A stretch of DNA of 64,000 bases, taken from the NCBI GenBank assembly GCA_944472135.2, contig OX235262.1:90246903-90310902 (forward strand), read 5' to 3'. The notes beneath the pieces were generated by a model. That model had not been told where the DNA came from, did not search any database, and was given only the letters and a program-made list of their open reading frames with translations. Positions 11,921 to 22,575 of the stretch are shown here, one piece after another. A program made the translations under genes and the position numbers. Origin of the DNA: Trichobilharzia regenti. Lineage: Eukaryota; Platyhelminthes; Trematoda; Strigeidida; Schistosomatidae. Each line of letters begins with the position of its first letter. Positions within the stretch are counted from its first letter, which is position 1.

Positions 11921-12097
11921 ATATCCGATTCAGATAGTGAGGATAGTAGACCCTTGTTGCTTGTGTTAATCCTTGCAATATACACCTCTAAAGGAATCTA
12001 ATATATATTTGAAGGAGTTTGCTGATGGAAAGACATATATTGCAAAGATTAACACAGGTAACAAGGGCCTACTATCCTTATCATCTGAATTTGACCT
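11921..12097. repeat. Inverted duplication of a coding-like segment
   Basis: Two arms of about 60 bp (11921-11983 and 12035-12097) are inverted copies with roughly 85-90% identity around a 51-bp loop. Read outward in their own directions, both arms encode nearly the same peptide: YIAKINTGNKGLL on the plus strand (right arm) and YIARINTSNKGLL on the minus strand (left arm). The differences are mostly conservative or silent, which suggests a former or present exon. The plus-strand frame stays open to 12170 and ends near a possible donor (CACGTAAG). The source gene is not recognised. Confidence 0.55.
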
Positions 12098-13535
12098 GAG
12101 GAATTTCGCTAAGTTAACAAACCACAAGTATACATTGGCGAAAATTGGAGACGGATATACGCGCACGTAAGACTTTATCAGGCTTCATACTGTAGTTAAT
12201 ATGTAGTTTGAAAAGAAGTAAGTGGACGTATACGTCCACTACAGCTTCAAATTATTTCCTGTCTATTTTATAGCTAATAAGCCCTGAGGTTCTCATAACA
12301 CTCTAGAATACCATGGATTAAACAGCTTTAAGGACCAATACACATAAACATTAGGATATATTGCTGGAAAACTCTTGCTGGATTTGCTATACGGATTACC
12401 AGGGTTGCTGTAAGGACAACTGTTCCTCATAACTCCCTCCACTTGAACTGAAAACAGACAAAAATATCTGCAAATAATCTATGTGGTTGTGTAACAATTA
12501 AGTTGCGTACGACACTGGTTTGTCAAGAGAATGTGAATACCATTCGACCTAATTTTCACATGAATAAAGATTATGCAGAACTCAACGTAAAATGAGAAGA
12601 AATTCGTCGAGACGCTACTACAGCAACAGTATGCACTCGAAAAGATAGAGCAGACTGACCTGCACTTTTCTAATGAGGTTTTAATATTAATGGTGCAATT
12701 TCACATTTTAGCTCATCGACAAATAGGACTTTATGTTGGAAAGTACTTTAAACATCAGACGAAAATTTTGTATTAGAATGGACATGAAAGAATTCAAATA
12801 ATATAAGACATAAATACTGATGGACAAACACAGAAGCCATCATATGCTTTTGTCAGTTGATAAACTTGGAGGATACAAACCGTTTGATAATAAGTGGGAT
12901 TCAAAACGAGGAAAGGTCTGACAAAGAGCCCTCACTTTATTTTGCAATGTTGATAATTTCTGCCAAAACCATAATATGATAGCAGTTTTAAAAGAACGTA
13001 TTATTCACACGAGGACAGGCTGGGCAGTCTGTAGATAGAGGATAGCGGCACAAATGGCTTACGGAGAGGCTGAGCACTTGAAGGTCACTTACGCACACTG
13101 TGATTGGTAGATTTTCCTTTGCGTAAACGTTGCGGCTAATGCGTGCCTTACGTTACTGAGGCGGGCTTTGAAATAGCAATAATAAAAGCGGATAGACATT
13201 ATATTTTTTAGCTTAAGGGAACAAGTTAACATGCTTATAAATTTCACAGATGTGAGAAGCATTAGATCCACTAACAAGGAGAATACTACTGGGTAACTTA
13301 ATCAAAGAAGTACAAAGTTTGAAGATTTTATCTCTTTTAGTTAGTTGTAACGGATGGATAAGAGTCACTTGTATAATATTTGCTTTTTATAGAAGAGAAA
13401 GTGTGACAGGTGATTTGGAAGTTACACGATTCCTGAAATCTATCGTGGAATATATGGACGACTAATCTATAGAATTTCAACTCTGTGGTTGTTCCTTGCC
13501 TTGTTCACATATTCACTGTGGCTAAGATTAGGAAT
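12098..13535. other. Non-coding stretch
   Basis: It contains a perfect 20-bp palindrome at 12221-12240 and otherwise only short unsupported open frames. No repeat partner in the window was recognised. Confidence 0.4.
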
Positions 13536-13831
13536 TGTTCACCAAAGGTAAGATTAATTTACCTGATATGTATACATCTTCATATATTTCTCAATACGGC
13601 CGAAGGCATTCGAAGGAAGACAATCTCAATCTCTGCTTGGAAAGTTCACATCCAGTTTCTGCGAACGGAACTGGTGGTGACGAAAACTGCAAAGACTGGT
13701 TCAACACCACTAACAACGGAGGCAAACTGACACAGATGTTGCGGATAGAGTGTTTGGTGGACTTTATGATGACTATGATGCAGCTATAAAAAACTCTACA
13801 ACTGCGATTTTTTCACTGGATTGTTATTAAC
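13536..13831 (+). pseudogene. Candidate 3' exon of an unknown host gene, frame break
   Basis: After a possible acceptor (GCTAAGATTAG) the plus strand stays open for about 70 codons with normal protein-like composition (KGKINLPDMYTSSYISQYG, then a Cys/Asn/Gly-rich part with GGDENCKDWFNTTNNGG). At about 13725 the sensible reading moves to another frame, giving TDVADRVFGGLYDDYDAAI and a stop at 13829-13831. A single indel would join the two. It may be a sequencing error, a decayed last exon or two exons. An internal GTAAG at about 13551 could also be a donor. Family unknown. Confidence 0.35.
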
Positions 13832-15272
13832 TCTTTTTATTGTATATGTGTACTCTTTTATTCTGAGTCATTTTCAACTTGATTGATTATTGTTTCCTTA
13901 CAAATATATGCATTTATGTCGACTAACTTTGTCTCTTTTACTTATTTTGAGGACATTGCAGAGTTAACGAGAATGATAGGCAACGTATTAATACTTATGT
14001 GAAATGAGTCAGTCTTAAACTATCATTACTTCCTCAATGCGTCATCAAGCCTTGTGTAAAGTGTTTCAGTTGCGTTTAAGATTAATATTCAAGATTGTTA
14101 AGAAAGTAGCCGTCAAACATGTGCTCGTACTGTAGTAACGAAACATAACCTAGCAAACGTAGGTTCTATGTGCACACGACTTGTATTAGTAGTCTAGGCA
14201 CTTCAAGTACACAATGCAACGTATATCCCATTTATCACAAATACTCTGTTATTATTATGTTGCGTTTAACACCACTATCTCAAAGGGTATCATTAGGTAA
14301 TAAAGAGAAAACTACATTACTCTTCTTGTGTTATCATTTCGTATCAAAAGGCTCTTACATGATCACACCAACACTTAGACTCGGGCATTAGTTGACTACG
14401 TCACTAAACTTCGTTGATTATTTTGTTATCATGAAATACTGTGACGCATTAAATAGGCTTTTGTTGTGCATAACGTCTATTTAAGATTTACTAGCGAAAG
14501 CAATTACTCAAAAGCGATAACAGTACCCCATCGTGACCAAATTCGGCAACGTGTGAATATGCCATTTTACGAATATTACGTCTTCTACACTGGCATCACT
14601 TTGCAACTCGTCAAACACTAAGTATTAATAAAGCAGAATTTTTACAACAACATTTATTTCGGTAAATACATTAGTGATATCTCAAATATTTCATCATTTA
14701 CACAAATACTATCGTTTTTAATCCCAATTAGAATGTCTGAATGTATTGAGTGATTGCGGGATTGAAGACCGTAATCTGGAAATTAAAAATAAAAATTCAG
14801 TCAAGATGTGATGAGTAAAATAAATAAACATATAATAAAGTTAAATGACTATGTCTTCACCGTTATCTGACGAAATAACCAACTCAATTTCCTTTATTAC
14901 TGTGCAATTTGGTAAAAATCATGAAATTATAATTACCTCGATATTAAACCCCCTTCTCATCATATACGTTAAAAATTAACTTCAAAAATTAGAATAATTT
15001 AGCATTTTCTATCATAATTGACATTTTCCAATGAATTATTTCATTTCTTATGCACATCGGGATGTCAATTCGATGAAAAGACAGCATTTCCTCAACACAA
15101 TGAAACCGATTATTTTTCTCACTTTTTACACGTTTTTTCGTTAAAATCTGATGTTTAAAATGCATTTCTGTCGAAAAAACCACTAAAAACAACGCAGAAT
15201 AACCCAAACACAACACCACGATAACACCTTAAAAATGCAACAATCAGCTGATTTGTGCCTCTATCCTCTACC
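13832..15272. other. Non-coding stretch
   Basis: AT-rich, no gene supported. Confidence 0.4.
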
Positions 15273-15282
15273 CAGTCTGTAG

Positions 15283-15702
15283 GGGTGAGGATATACGTTA
15301 TAACGTATGGCACACCTGCTAGCTACTAATCAACAGATAGCTGATACTCATTTTAAGTACTCTGACATTAAGTACTCTGCCATTGCCTGTAGTATATTTA
15401 CAACCTTAAGATTTGAAATAACTTGCGAAAAACAAACCCTCAACGCAATATAATGCAAATAATACTTTTTCTATGCGAACTTTCTTCAAAAGGATGACTT
15501 CTTCATTGATAATCCGTCCGAGCTATAATATACAATTTTACGCTTTACTATGAACAAAATAATGCCGTGTGGCTCCAGAAGTCTAAAACTAGTCAAATAT
15601 GATCTATTTCCCAAAAAATAGGCGATTATAGCGCCTGTAGCCGTGAACGCGGTAACCGATGCCGCTGCGCGATAACACCTGGTTATAGCATATATCCTCA
15701 CA
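15283..15702. mobile_element. MITE-like element, 22-bp TIRs, 10-bp target duplication
   Basis: The 420-bp segment begins GGGTGAGGATATACGTTATA and ends in the inverse of TGTGAGGATATATGCTATAA, giving terminal inverted repeats of about 22 bp with few mismatches. It is flanked on both sides by the same 10-mer CAGTCTGTAG (15273-15282 and 15703-15712) in direct orientation, as expected for a target-site duplication. There is no transposase inside. A 9-10 bp duplication fits Mutator-like (MULE) or Merlin-like activity (family knowledge). A MULE is present at 44669-46334, but no terminal match to it was established. Confidence 0.65.
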
Positions 15703-15892
15703 CAGTCTGTAGACGGCCGTTATTTTGAGTAACCGCGAATGAGATAAACAAACGATTCGCTCGCTTCTGATTGGCCAGTTTGTCATTCGAGTTGAGGTAA
15801 TTTCAAACATCATTTTGCTGCTTGGTTAAGTCCTGAATTTCCGTGAGCGTTTTATCAAATTGGAGAGATAACTGACAACACAAATTATTACA

Positions 15893-16882
15893 GCTCAGGA
15901 AAGAAATGATATAGCAGTGGATTTATTTGCTGAATTCAACGAATTCATGCCAAATTACGATCTAAGGACTTCTCAGGAGCGTCAAGAATGCAAACAATGT
16001 CCTGAAGAGGTAATAACTTCACGCAACTTCAATTATCGCTTGACCATTATTTTCAGAGATCCTTAAATAAGTATAATATACACAGTGGTCTGGCTAATCA
16101 TGATAAAAACGGCATGGTTGATGCAGCATATACATATACTCATGTATATGTAGGTAAACCTAGATAAACTGTGTTCTTGTCACGAAGATCGGAAAGCAGG
16201 TACCAGATGTCTTAGTAAGCAGTGTAATACATGTAAGCTACATGTTTTTATTTGACATAAACTGGATTTCCATTCACTTTCAGAATTAATCTTAAATTCA
16301 GTTGGAATAAGCCAGTTGCACATCAATATTGAGAAAATACAGTGAAAGCAAGTAAACACATGCTTCTTAAGATTAAGTGATACATTTATTTGATATGATT
16401 GTATTATTATTAGTTTTCTATCTAATTAATGATGAATTCGTTGCGATAATAATACCTATTATTGTTTTTATAGTCACTATGAACATGAACATTATTATTA
16501 TTGCTATCAAGACCTATTATTTGTCATAAAGTGGTTGTCATTTTTGCTAAAATATTTGTACAAGCTTTGGAAACTGCTGCATAAGTGGTTGTTAGATAAT
16601 TTTATCATTTCATGATGCTTCAATGGACCTACTGGATATCGACCAACGATAAGTTGCGTAGTCCCTTAAGTTTAGTGAAAACTATTGTACTACTTATATA
16701 TATATATTGTTTGTAAAGTGATTACTTGTATATGCTTATCAGGAAAATTTTTTTATTCAGATCATACATGTAATGCCCAAGTTAATTATGCTTTTCTTAA
16801 ACCTTTTCAGACTTATGGAAAAATATATATGTACTGTGCACGCAGATGGAACTTACTGACGGTAACAGAGGACTACTCATCT
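15893..16882 (+). CDS. Small Cys-rich protein gene, three-exon model
   Basis: The exons proposed are 15893-16009 (ATG at 15947; ends CKQCPEE before GTAATA), 16154-16232 (after TATATGTAG; encodes LCSCHEDRKAGTRCLSKQC before T/GTAAGC) and 16811-16882 (after CCTTTTCAG; 23 codons, then TGA). The phases agree at both joins (0 and 1), and an AATAAA lies at 16917, about 35 bases past the stop. The product would be about 70 residues if translation starts at 15947. The Cys spacing (CxxC, CxC, C-x4-C-x2-C) suggests a zinc-binding or CXC-like module. No family is assigned. An alternative is that exon 2 runs on to a stop after HVFI. Confidence 0.45.
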
Positions 16883-16916
16883 GAATTATCTGTACATTTG
16901 AAATCTGATTTTTGTT

Positions 16917-16922
16917 TAATAA
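16917..16922 (+). terminator. Candidate polyadenylation signal AATAAA
   Basis: AATAAA lies about 35 bases after the proposed stop of the small Cys-rich gene. In an AT-rich genome the hexamer is common, so it only supports, not proves, the gene model. Confidence 0.3.
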
Positions 16923-17727
16923 ACAATTTTTCAATGAATCTGTGTTCCTTCTGTTGTAATGCGATTGTGTTCCAGTAACATGAGTAGCACGTGCTAAGTT
17001 AGAAGTTGACGGTAAACTGTTAGGAGTAAATGCGGCGTCTGGAAAATTTTGTTTACGTGATTATATGAGCAGATAGCAACGTATCGTGTTCTTTGGCTGA
17101 GAACCCTAGGCATTCTGTTTTTAATTATTACGATGACCGTAGTTGCACTGAGTCATACATCTAACAGCATAGGTATAGTCTCTCCTTATGGTACTGCGGT
17201 ATACTCCCTTCAATTGTTCAATACATTTTCTTTCGTATTATTTGGCTGACTTGAACATATCTACTACTGCACTACATATTTTCATAGTCAATCTGTTCAT
17301 TTTGGAGTGACTTCAATTTTAAGACTCTTGGCGTTTGTTCAAACAAAGGGTTTTAATCTCACAATTTCTGGATGAAATTTGTTGCGACATAACCAGACAG
17401 AGTCATCAGTAATATTCGGCTTCGATCTACCTGTGTTTAAAGATTGGATACTCGTCTGCGATACTTTAATTGTCTAAAAATCAGTCGAGAGTGGCTTATG
17501 AAATGGTTGTATTCTCCGACCTAACACTGTAGTTTAAAGCCATTTGTGGTTAATCTGCCTCGTTCGAATTCTGTGGATCATAATAAATTCAAGAAAGCTC
17601 AATGTGTTGATAACATCAGGTGAGCTTCATAAGAATGCATGTCAAACCGAATTTTTTAAATTGATGTTTGGCAACATTTTGAGGTGACGCTCACTTATCT
17701 TCATTTCAGTTGGTCGAATACCAAACA
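16923..17727. other. Non-coding stretch
   Basis: No feature supported between the candidate gene and the first BEL solo LTR. Confidence 0.4.
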
Positions 17728-17732
17728 ATAAG

Positions 17733-18091
17733 TGTCAGCCAAGTCTCGTAAACCGTTAATGACCAGCTCTTGCTACGCTCGGGCCCACGCTGTTCCTTGA
17801 AGTTTCTCAGAAACGCTTAGTAATAACGGACGAAAAAACCAAAACATCGATCTGCCGTTTGATATTTCTTTATTGTAACACCAACATATAAAAAATAATT
17901 CCACTAAGGACTGTGAACAAATATTACAATAATAAATCACAATATTACTTCTGACGGTTTTCTCCTGACTTCTTTCTGAACAGCGACCGATGAGGCGATG
18001 ACTGTCGTATTGATGCCTCCGCGAAAATTGGGGAAGTTGGGTTTGAGCAAACAACCACGAATTGATCGTTCAATCTTGAACTGCATTGACA
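17733..18091 (-). mobile_element. BEL/Pao solo LTR
   Basis: A 359-bp sequence matches the inverse of the LTRs at 18609-18966 and 22211-22570. It starts TGTCAGCC, and on its sense strand runs TGTCAATG...ACA. There is no internal region on either side. The flanking pentamers are ATAAG (17728-17732) and ATAAT (18092-18096), so a target duplication is four of five bases. It is a solo LTR left by LTR-LTR recombination. Its U3 half (CCCAACTTCCCC and GAAGTCAGGAGAAAACCG) matches the 3' LTR at 22211 better than the 5' LTR at 18609. Confidence 0.85.
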
Positions 18092-18249
18092 ATAATAGAA
18101 GAGGCTGCTCATGGAGTGTCTCTACAACACAACTTGCCACGATTGCTCAGACCTAGTTAGTGAATAATGATTTCAGAAGTTTGGAACGAGTAACCAGACA
18201 GAGACTATATCTTCCTGACAAGTGGTGAAGTTCATTCGACGTTTTGAAT

Positions 18250-18595
18250 GCTTCTGTAGTATTCGTTCCGCGTAGACAAAAAGCAAAACAAAACACCAGA
18301 GTTGATCATCCAGATTATGAACCATATTTCGGGACCAAACCGGAGTGCGAGCTGATTGCTTAACTAGCTAAGGATTGTGCACAAACGAACGAACGTTATA
18401 CGACAGCGTACCAAATGTCTTGGATGTCTGACCAGAAGCCCTCAGCTAAACAAGTTTACTTAGACAGTGAGGGCAGCATCCAATGTCCAGTGATGGATGA
18501 TGTGGCCAAAAGTTCTGGGGAATGACCTACAGCTTCAGATCATTTGTGTAAAGCAACTAAAGGCGCTACACCGTAATGAGATACCCTACAACTTG
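18250..18595 (+). repeat. Dispersed repeat, unclassified (copy 1)
   Basis: It shares an ordered series of blocks with 55035-55390: AGAGTTGATC-TCCA-ATTA-GA, ATTTCGGGACCAAA, CTCAGCTAAACAAGT-ACTTA and GGGGAATGA. The identity is roughly 60-70% by eye. Neither copy is open in any frame for long. It is cut on its right side by the BEL element at 18609. Class unknown; a LINE 3' part or an old DNA element are both possible. Confidence 0.5.
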
Positions 18596-18608
18596 GAAAA
18601 ACTGCTAC

Positions 18609-18966
18609 TGTCAATGGAGTTCAAGGTTGAACGATCAATTCTTGGTTGTTTGCTCAAAATCAACTTCCCCGATTTTCGCGGAGGCATCAATATAATAGTC
18701 ATCTTCTCATCGGTCGCTGTTCAGAAAGAAGAGTGAAACATCGTCAGAAGTAATACAATGATTTATTATTGTAATATTTGTTTTCAGACCTTAGTTCGCT
18801 TATTCTTTTTATATGTTGGTGTAACAATAAAGAAATATCAAACGGCAGATCGGTGTTTTGGTTTTTTCGTCCGTTATAACTAAGCGTTTCTGAAATCTTC
18901 GAAGAACAGCGTGGGCCCGAGCGTAGCGAGAGCTGGGCATTAACGGTTTATGAGACGTGATTGACA
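18609..18966 (+). repeat. 5' LTR of plus non-autonomous BEL
   Basis: A 358-bp LTR starting TGTCAATGG and ending GATTGACA. It contains an AATAAAG-type signal about three-fifths along (near 18830). The sequence AAATCAACTTCCCCGATTTTCG and the segment GAGTGAAACATCG match both LTRs of the inverted copy. They differ from this element's own 3' LTR. Confidence 0.9.
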
Positions 18967-19110
18967 GTTTCTGACGATGGAAACAGATCTGGCGGATTGA
19001 AACAGTTGGTGAAAGTTTGGATAGTCGCCGTTCATTTTTCCTGGTGCCGGTCAAGTCCTCTTTGAACAAGCAATATCTGGAACGTTTTTGGAATTGGGTC
19101 AAGTTCAACA

Positions 19111-20460
19111 ATGCCTGGGTCAAAGAAGGGACAGAGTGTCTTGGATGCAAACAGGAAAGTAAGTCATGGTGACTTGTCTGTTAATTGTAACGATGTGTCT
19201 GATGTTAAGCATGACATGGTTGATGTTACTGTTTCGCCGTTCAGGGATAATAGGAACATCAAACTCCCTAAATTTGAACCACGGTGTTTTGATGGAAACC
19301 CGGCCGATTATTTACAATTTGTAAAGGAGTTTGAGATCATGTTGAGTGGTTTTTTATTAAATGATGAATTGAAGTTAATGTATTTGATGAGATATTGCAC
19401 TGGAGATGCTGCAAGAGCTATACAGTGCTGTAAGTTTATGAAGCCAAAAGAGGGCTACTACGAGGCTATGAGCATATTACGTCAAAGGTTTGGAAGACCT
19501 TCGATGATTGCAGGGAAATTATTCGAGGCTGTTAAGGGTAATGGTGGTCAATTACAGGATGACTCCCAGGCACTCACTGAGTTTTTAGATAATTTGCTAA
19601 TTTACAAGAATGCAATGATTTCGATGAATCGCATGAGTGACCTCAACTCGAGTTTTATACTAGAAGTAATAGCAAGACGCCTACCTACTCGACTGCAAAG
19701 GAAGTGGGTGAAGATAAGCTCCCGTATGGAGGATGAGGGTATCGAGCCAAAGTTTGATGATATCCTGAAACTGGTAAAAGATAGCGTCAATCAATCTATG
19801 AGCAAGTTCGCCAGTCTATTACATCTCACCCCTAGAATAGAGCAGTCTGAGATCAAAATGCAATCATTGATGACGAGTAGGCCTCAGAGAGGTGGATATC
19901 GAGAAGGCTCCATGATGTCTAGTAATGCATATAGACCTAGTGAGTGTAACAGGTTTCGTAGTACATCCTCAACAGATAAGTTACAAGATGCAAGACAAAC
20001 ACGGTTGTGTTTACACGTGTGCAAGAGGTGCATACAGAAGTGAACTGTGAACCGGTGAGCAAGTTCAGTGATAAGCTAAATGTAAACTCCAGGCATGACT
20101 CCGAATTGTGTGACGATAACGGTGTTGTAAAAAGTCTGTAGTTGCAACTGGTAAGCCGTTGTTGAATAGAGTGTCACAGAATAGAGTTACTGCTTCAGAG
20201 TGGAGTTCTGACTCCAAAGTTTACAAAGTATAACTAGTCAGAGTGAAGATACAAAACCTTTTATGATTTGCGAGGAGGAACCAAAATTGTCTACTTCTGT
20301 TATTAAAGAGTTTGAAAATGATGAAGTTGACGGTAAAGTGAATATTCGTGATAATGATCATGATACTTCACTGTTGTCTTTGGTTGATCATGATGAGATG
20401 AGGGATATGCCTACTACTGCTAAGTTAACAAAAGTTCTGTACAACTTGAACGTGAAGTAG
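19111..20460 (+). pseudogene. BEL/Pao gag (DUF1759-type), frameshifted
   Basis: The frame opens at ATG 19111 and runs 310 codons. It holds the DUF1759-like gag core of BEL/Pao elements: LPKFEPRCFDGNPADYLQF, then FLLNDELKLMYLMRYCTGDAA and a LRQRFGRPSMIAGKLFEAV block (about residues 45-140). Compared with the intact frame of the inverted copy it has lost one base near 20011 (so it ends in HVCKRCIQK) and two bases near 20133. It continues in frame pieces up to the TAG at 20458. Gag would form the particle that packages element RNA. The usual C-terminal CCHC knuckle is not present. Confidence 0.85.
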
Positions 20461-20462
20461 AA

Positions 20463-21062
20463 TTGAATGCAGATGCAGTTGCAGAAGGCATGGATACTTG
20501 TCAAACCGTCAGTGTAATTGATCAGAGTGTAGCCCACCTATCATCAGATGCTACTGTTAAACCTGAGCTGATAGTAAAAGACAGCAGTGGTGGTGGTCTT
20601 GCAGGTAGACAAATTTCTGAAAGTCGAGCAACAACAGCTTTTGATCCACTGCTAAGTTCATCAACTGATATCAATCAGTCGTCGTTGGTGCTGTCATCCA
20701 CAATGAAACAGACACCCATCAACTCAAGTATCTTGTGCAATGACTATGGTAGTATCAGTTCGTTTGAAAGGACGAATATCAATGGTCAGTTTAGTGAGGA
20801 TAAGCCAAGTGTAAACGAGAGAGTAATTGTTAAATTGACTTGCACGAATAAAGGCATTTCTAGTTTCAAGTTACTATTTGAATGTTATTATCTTTGGTGT
20901 AAATTACTCTGTTTCTACACTTGGTTGATGAGATATGTCGTGTGTTTGTTCGTCATCTATATTCTACGATACAATGACATGGGCGTGTTGCCGTTCAGAT
21001 TTGAGGATATAGCTGATAGAAGGAAGTTAGCAAATGAACTCTGCGACGATTTTCCAACCTAG
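20463..21062 (+). pseudogene. Gag-tail / pol-linker fusion remnant
   Basis: A 199-codon frame. The first two-thirds is Ser/Thr-rich without known motifs (SSDATVKPELIVKDSSGGG and similar). The last third (WCKLLCFYTWLMRYV, then MGVLPFRFEDIADRRKLA) aligns with the RNase H-integrase linker of the BEL pol at 39658 (YKLLKAVAWLTRHVTYL, MNVGPLRVEDIRNAELA). Sequence from CGATTTTCCAACCTAG onward matches the end of that pol region at about 42955. Two internal deletions thus removed PR/RT/RH and IN while leaving this linker. The same structure is in the inverted copy. Confidence 0.75.
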
Positions 21063-21600
21063 AGCGTCAACCTGAGAAGGGTTGTAGGCGTACTGCTGTA
21101 AGTCCTACAATTCTTCAAAGGGTAGCGCATCAATGAGCAGTCCAATGTGCTCGGTGTGTGATTTTGTACATATGTTCATATTGTATATACTGAATTGATA
21201 TCATCTGTCATCTAGCTGTTGGTAATTCTGTTTGTGTCCGGACGACTTCCACTTGGATCATCAACCTGAGAAGGAATGTAGGCGTACTGCTGTAAGTCCT
21301 ACAGTTCTTCAAGGGTAGTTTGCCGTCCAGAATCCACAACATTTGATGTGTTGATTGTACATATGTTTGTGTTAAATAATTGTGTGAGTTCCAATTGATG
21401 TAATTGTTGGTTAATCTTGTTTGTGTCCGGACATTCCACAACTTACAATCGTCAACCTGTGAAGGGTTGTAGGCGTACTGGTGTAAGTCCTGCAATTCTT
21501 CAAAGGAATTCCACCAAGACATGATCCGCGAGGTTGTTTGTACTATTTGTATATACGTGTGGTGTGTCATATCAATTGGTGTTTTTGGATTCATTGTGTT
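21062..21600 (+). repeat. Three tandem ~192-bp units in BEL 3' region
   Basis: Units starting near 21066, 21258 and 21450 each open with GTCAACCTG-GAAGG--GTAGGC followed by GTACTG-TGTAAGTCCT-CA-TTCTTCAA. Each then has a diverged AT-rich part containing GTACATATGTT and TTTGTGTCCGGAC. Two units occur in the same place in the pol-bearing element (42970-43315). Antisense open frames across this block (for example 21208-21594 minus) are artefacts of the repeat. Confidence 0.85.
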
Positions 21601-22210
21601 TACTCGTTGTTTTCGTACCTTGTTGTTATTGCGTAATTTTGTTAAAATTTTCGTCGTGATTACTTCTGAAGTTGTTTCGAGTCTTCTACATCCATGAATG
21701 AATTGATTGATGTTAAGGACAGCAGATGGGTCGTATACGCCTGGGAGGCTAGGCTATTGCTGAGAATGAAATGCACACGGAGATAATTGTTAGCTGCGGT
21801 CCGACACGCCGGGGAGAAAGAGTGTAAACGACTGAGGCTCGCATGCGTCACCGCTACTAGAACTGAGGCAGAATGAGTGACAAGCGATTTCAGTGGTAAT
21901 TGGTAGTGAGTAGATAAGAGGATGTGCGTAGAGTATCGTGAGTTGTGCTATGGTCACGTTGCATTCTGCAAGAGTCATTCTAGCAAGTGGCGATTGTGTT
22001 GCAAGATGTCAAGAGGAGGTCTCTGTCTGGAGGCGCAGGTCGTCAGCGATGTGTGAGATTGTGCTGTGGGTATGCTTGTGGTGTGTTGGCTTTTCTGTTT
22101 GTTTTCCATTTCAGCTCTGTCCGTGTGACCCAGGTTCTCGCAATGGCATCCAAGTCAACGTGCATTGGTCGTGAAGGAAAAAAGGGTTGGATCCCTTTGT
22201 TGCCGGGGAG

Positions 22211-22570
22211 TGTCAATGGAGTTGAAGATTGAACGATCAATTCTTGGTTGTTTGCTCAAACCCAACTTCCCCAATTTTCGCGGAGGCATCAATACGACAG
22301 TCATCGTCTCATCGGTCGCTGTTCAGAAAGAAGTCAGGAGAAAACCGTCAGAAGTAATATTGTGATTTATTATTGTAATATTTGTTTTCAGACCTTAGTT
22401 CGCTTATTCTTTTTATATGTTGGTGTAACAATAAAGAAATATCAAACGGCAGATCGGTGTTTTGGTTTTTTCGTCCGTTATAACTAAGCGTTTCTGAAAT
22501 CTTCAAGGAACAGCGTGGGCCCGAGCGTAGCGAGAGCTGGGCATTGACGGTTTATGAGACGTGGCTGACA
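22211..22570 (+). repeat. 3' LTR of plus non-autonomous BEL, mosaic
   Basis: A 360-bp LTR ending GTGGCTGACA, followed at once by the GCTAC duplication. Its first half (CCCAACTTCCCCAATTTTCG, GAAGTCAGGAGAAAACCG) matches the solo LTRs at 17733 and 46806. From about 22374 on (TTTTCAGACCTTAGTTCGC) it matches its own 5' LTR. The two LTRs of one insertion should be identical at birth, so this indicates later conversion or a template switch. Confidence 0.85.
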
Positions 22571-22575
22571 GCTAC

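Larger units (their letters stand above)
18609..22570 (+). mobile_element. Non-autonomous BEL/Pao retrotransposon (plus copy)
   Basis: A complete insertion: 5' LTR 18609-18966, leader, gag 19111-20460, a pol-linker remnant 20463-21062, a 3' untranslated region with three tandem units, and 3' LTR 22211-22570. The target duplication GCTAC is perfect (18604-18608 and 22571-22575). Protease, zinc knuckle, reverse transcriptase, RNase H and integrase are absent, so it must be moved by proteins of another BEL element (inference). A near-identical copy lies inverted at 28000-31958. The relation to schistosome Sinbad or Saci-1 BEL/Pao elements is by family features only. Confidence 0.9.

Noticed and set aside
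16685..16978. 97-codon plus-strand ORF as a gene
   Set aside because: It runs through the acceptor and third exon of the better three-exon model in a different frame and past the AATAAA.
21208..21594. 128-codon minus-strand ORF, and its twin at 28975-29271
   Set aside because: Antisense to the tandem 3' units of the BEL element. The periodic similarity inside explains the openness.
21938..22240. Overlapping ORFs before the BEL 3' LTR
   Set aside because: Non-coding 3' region of the element; frames on both strands are equally open in both copies.
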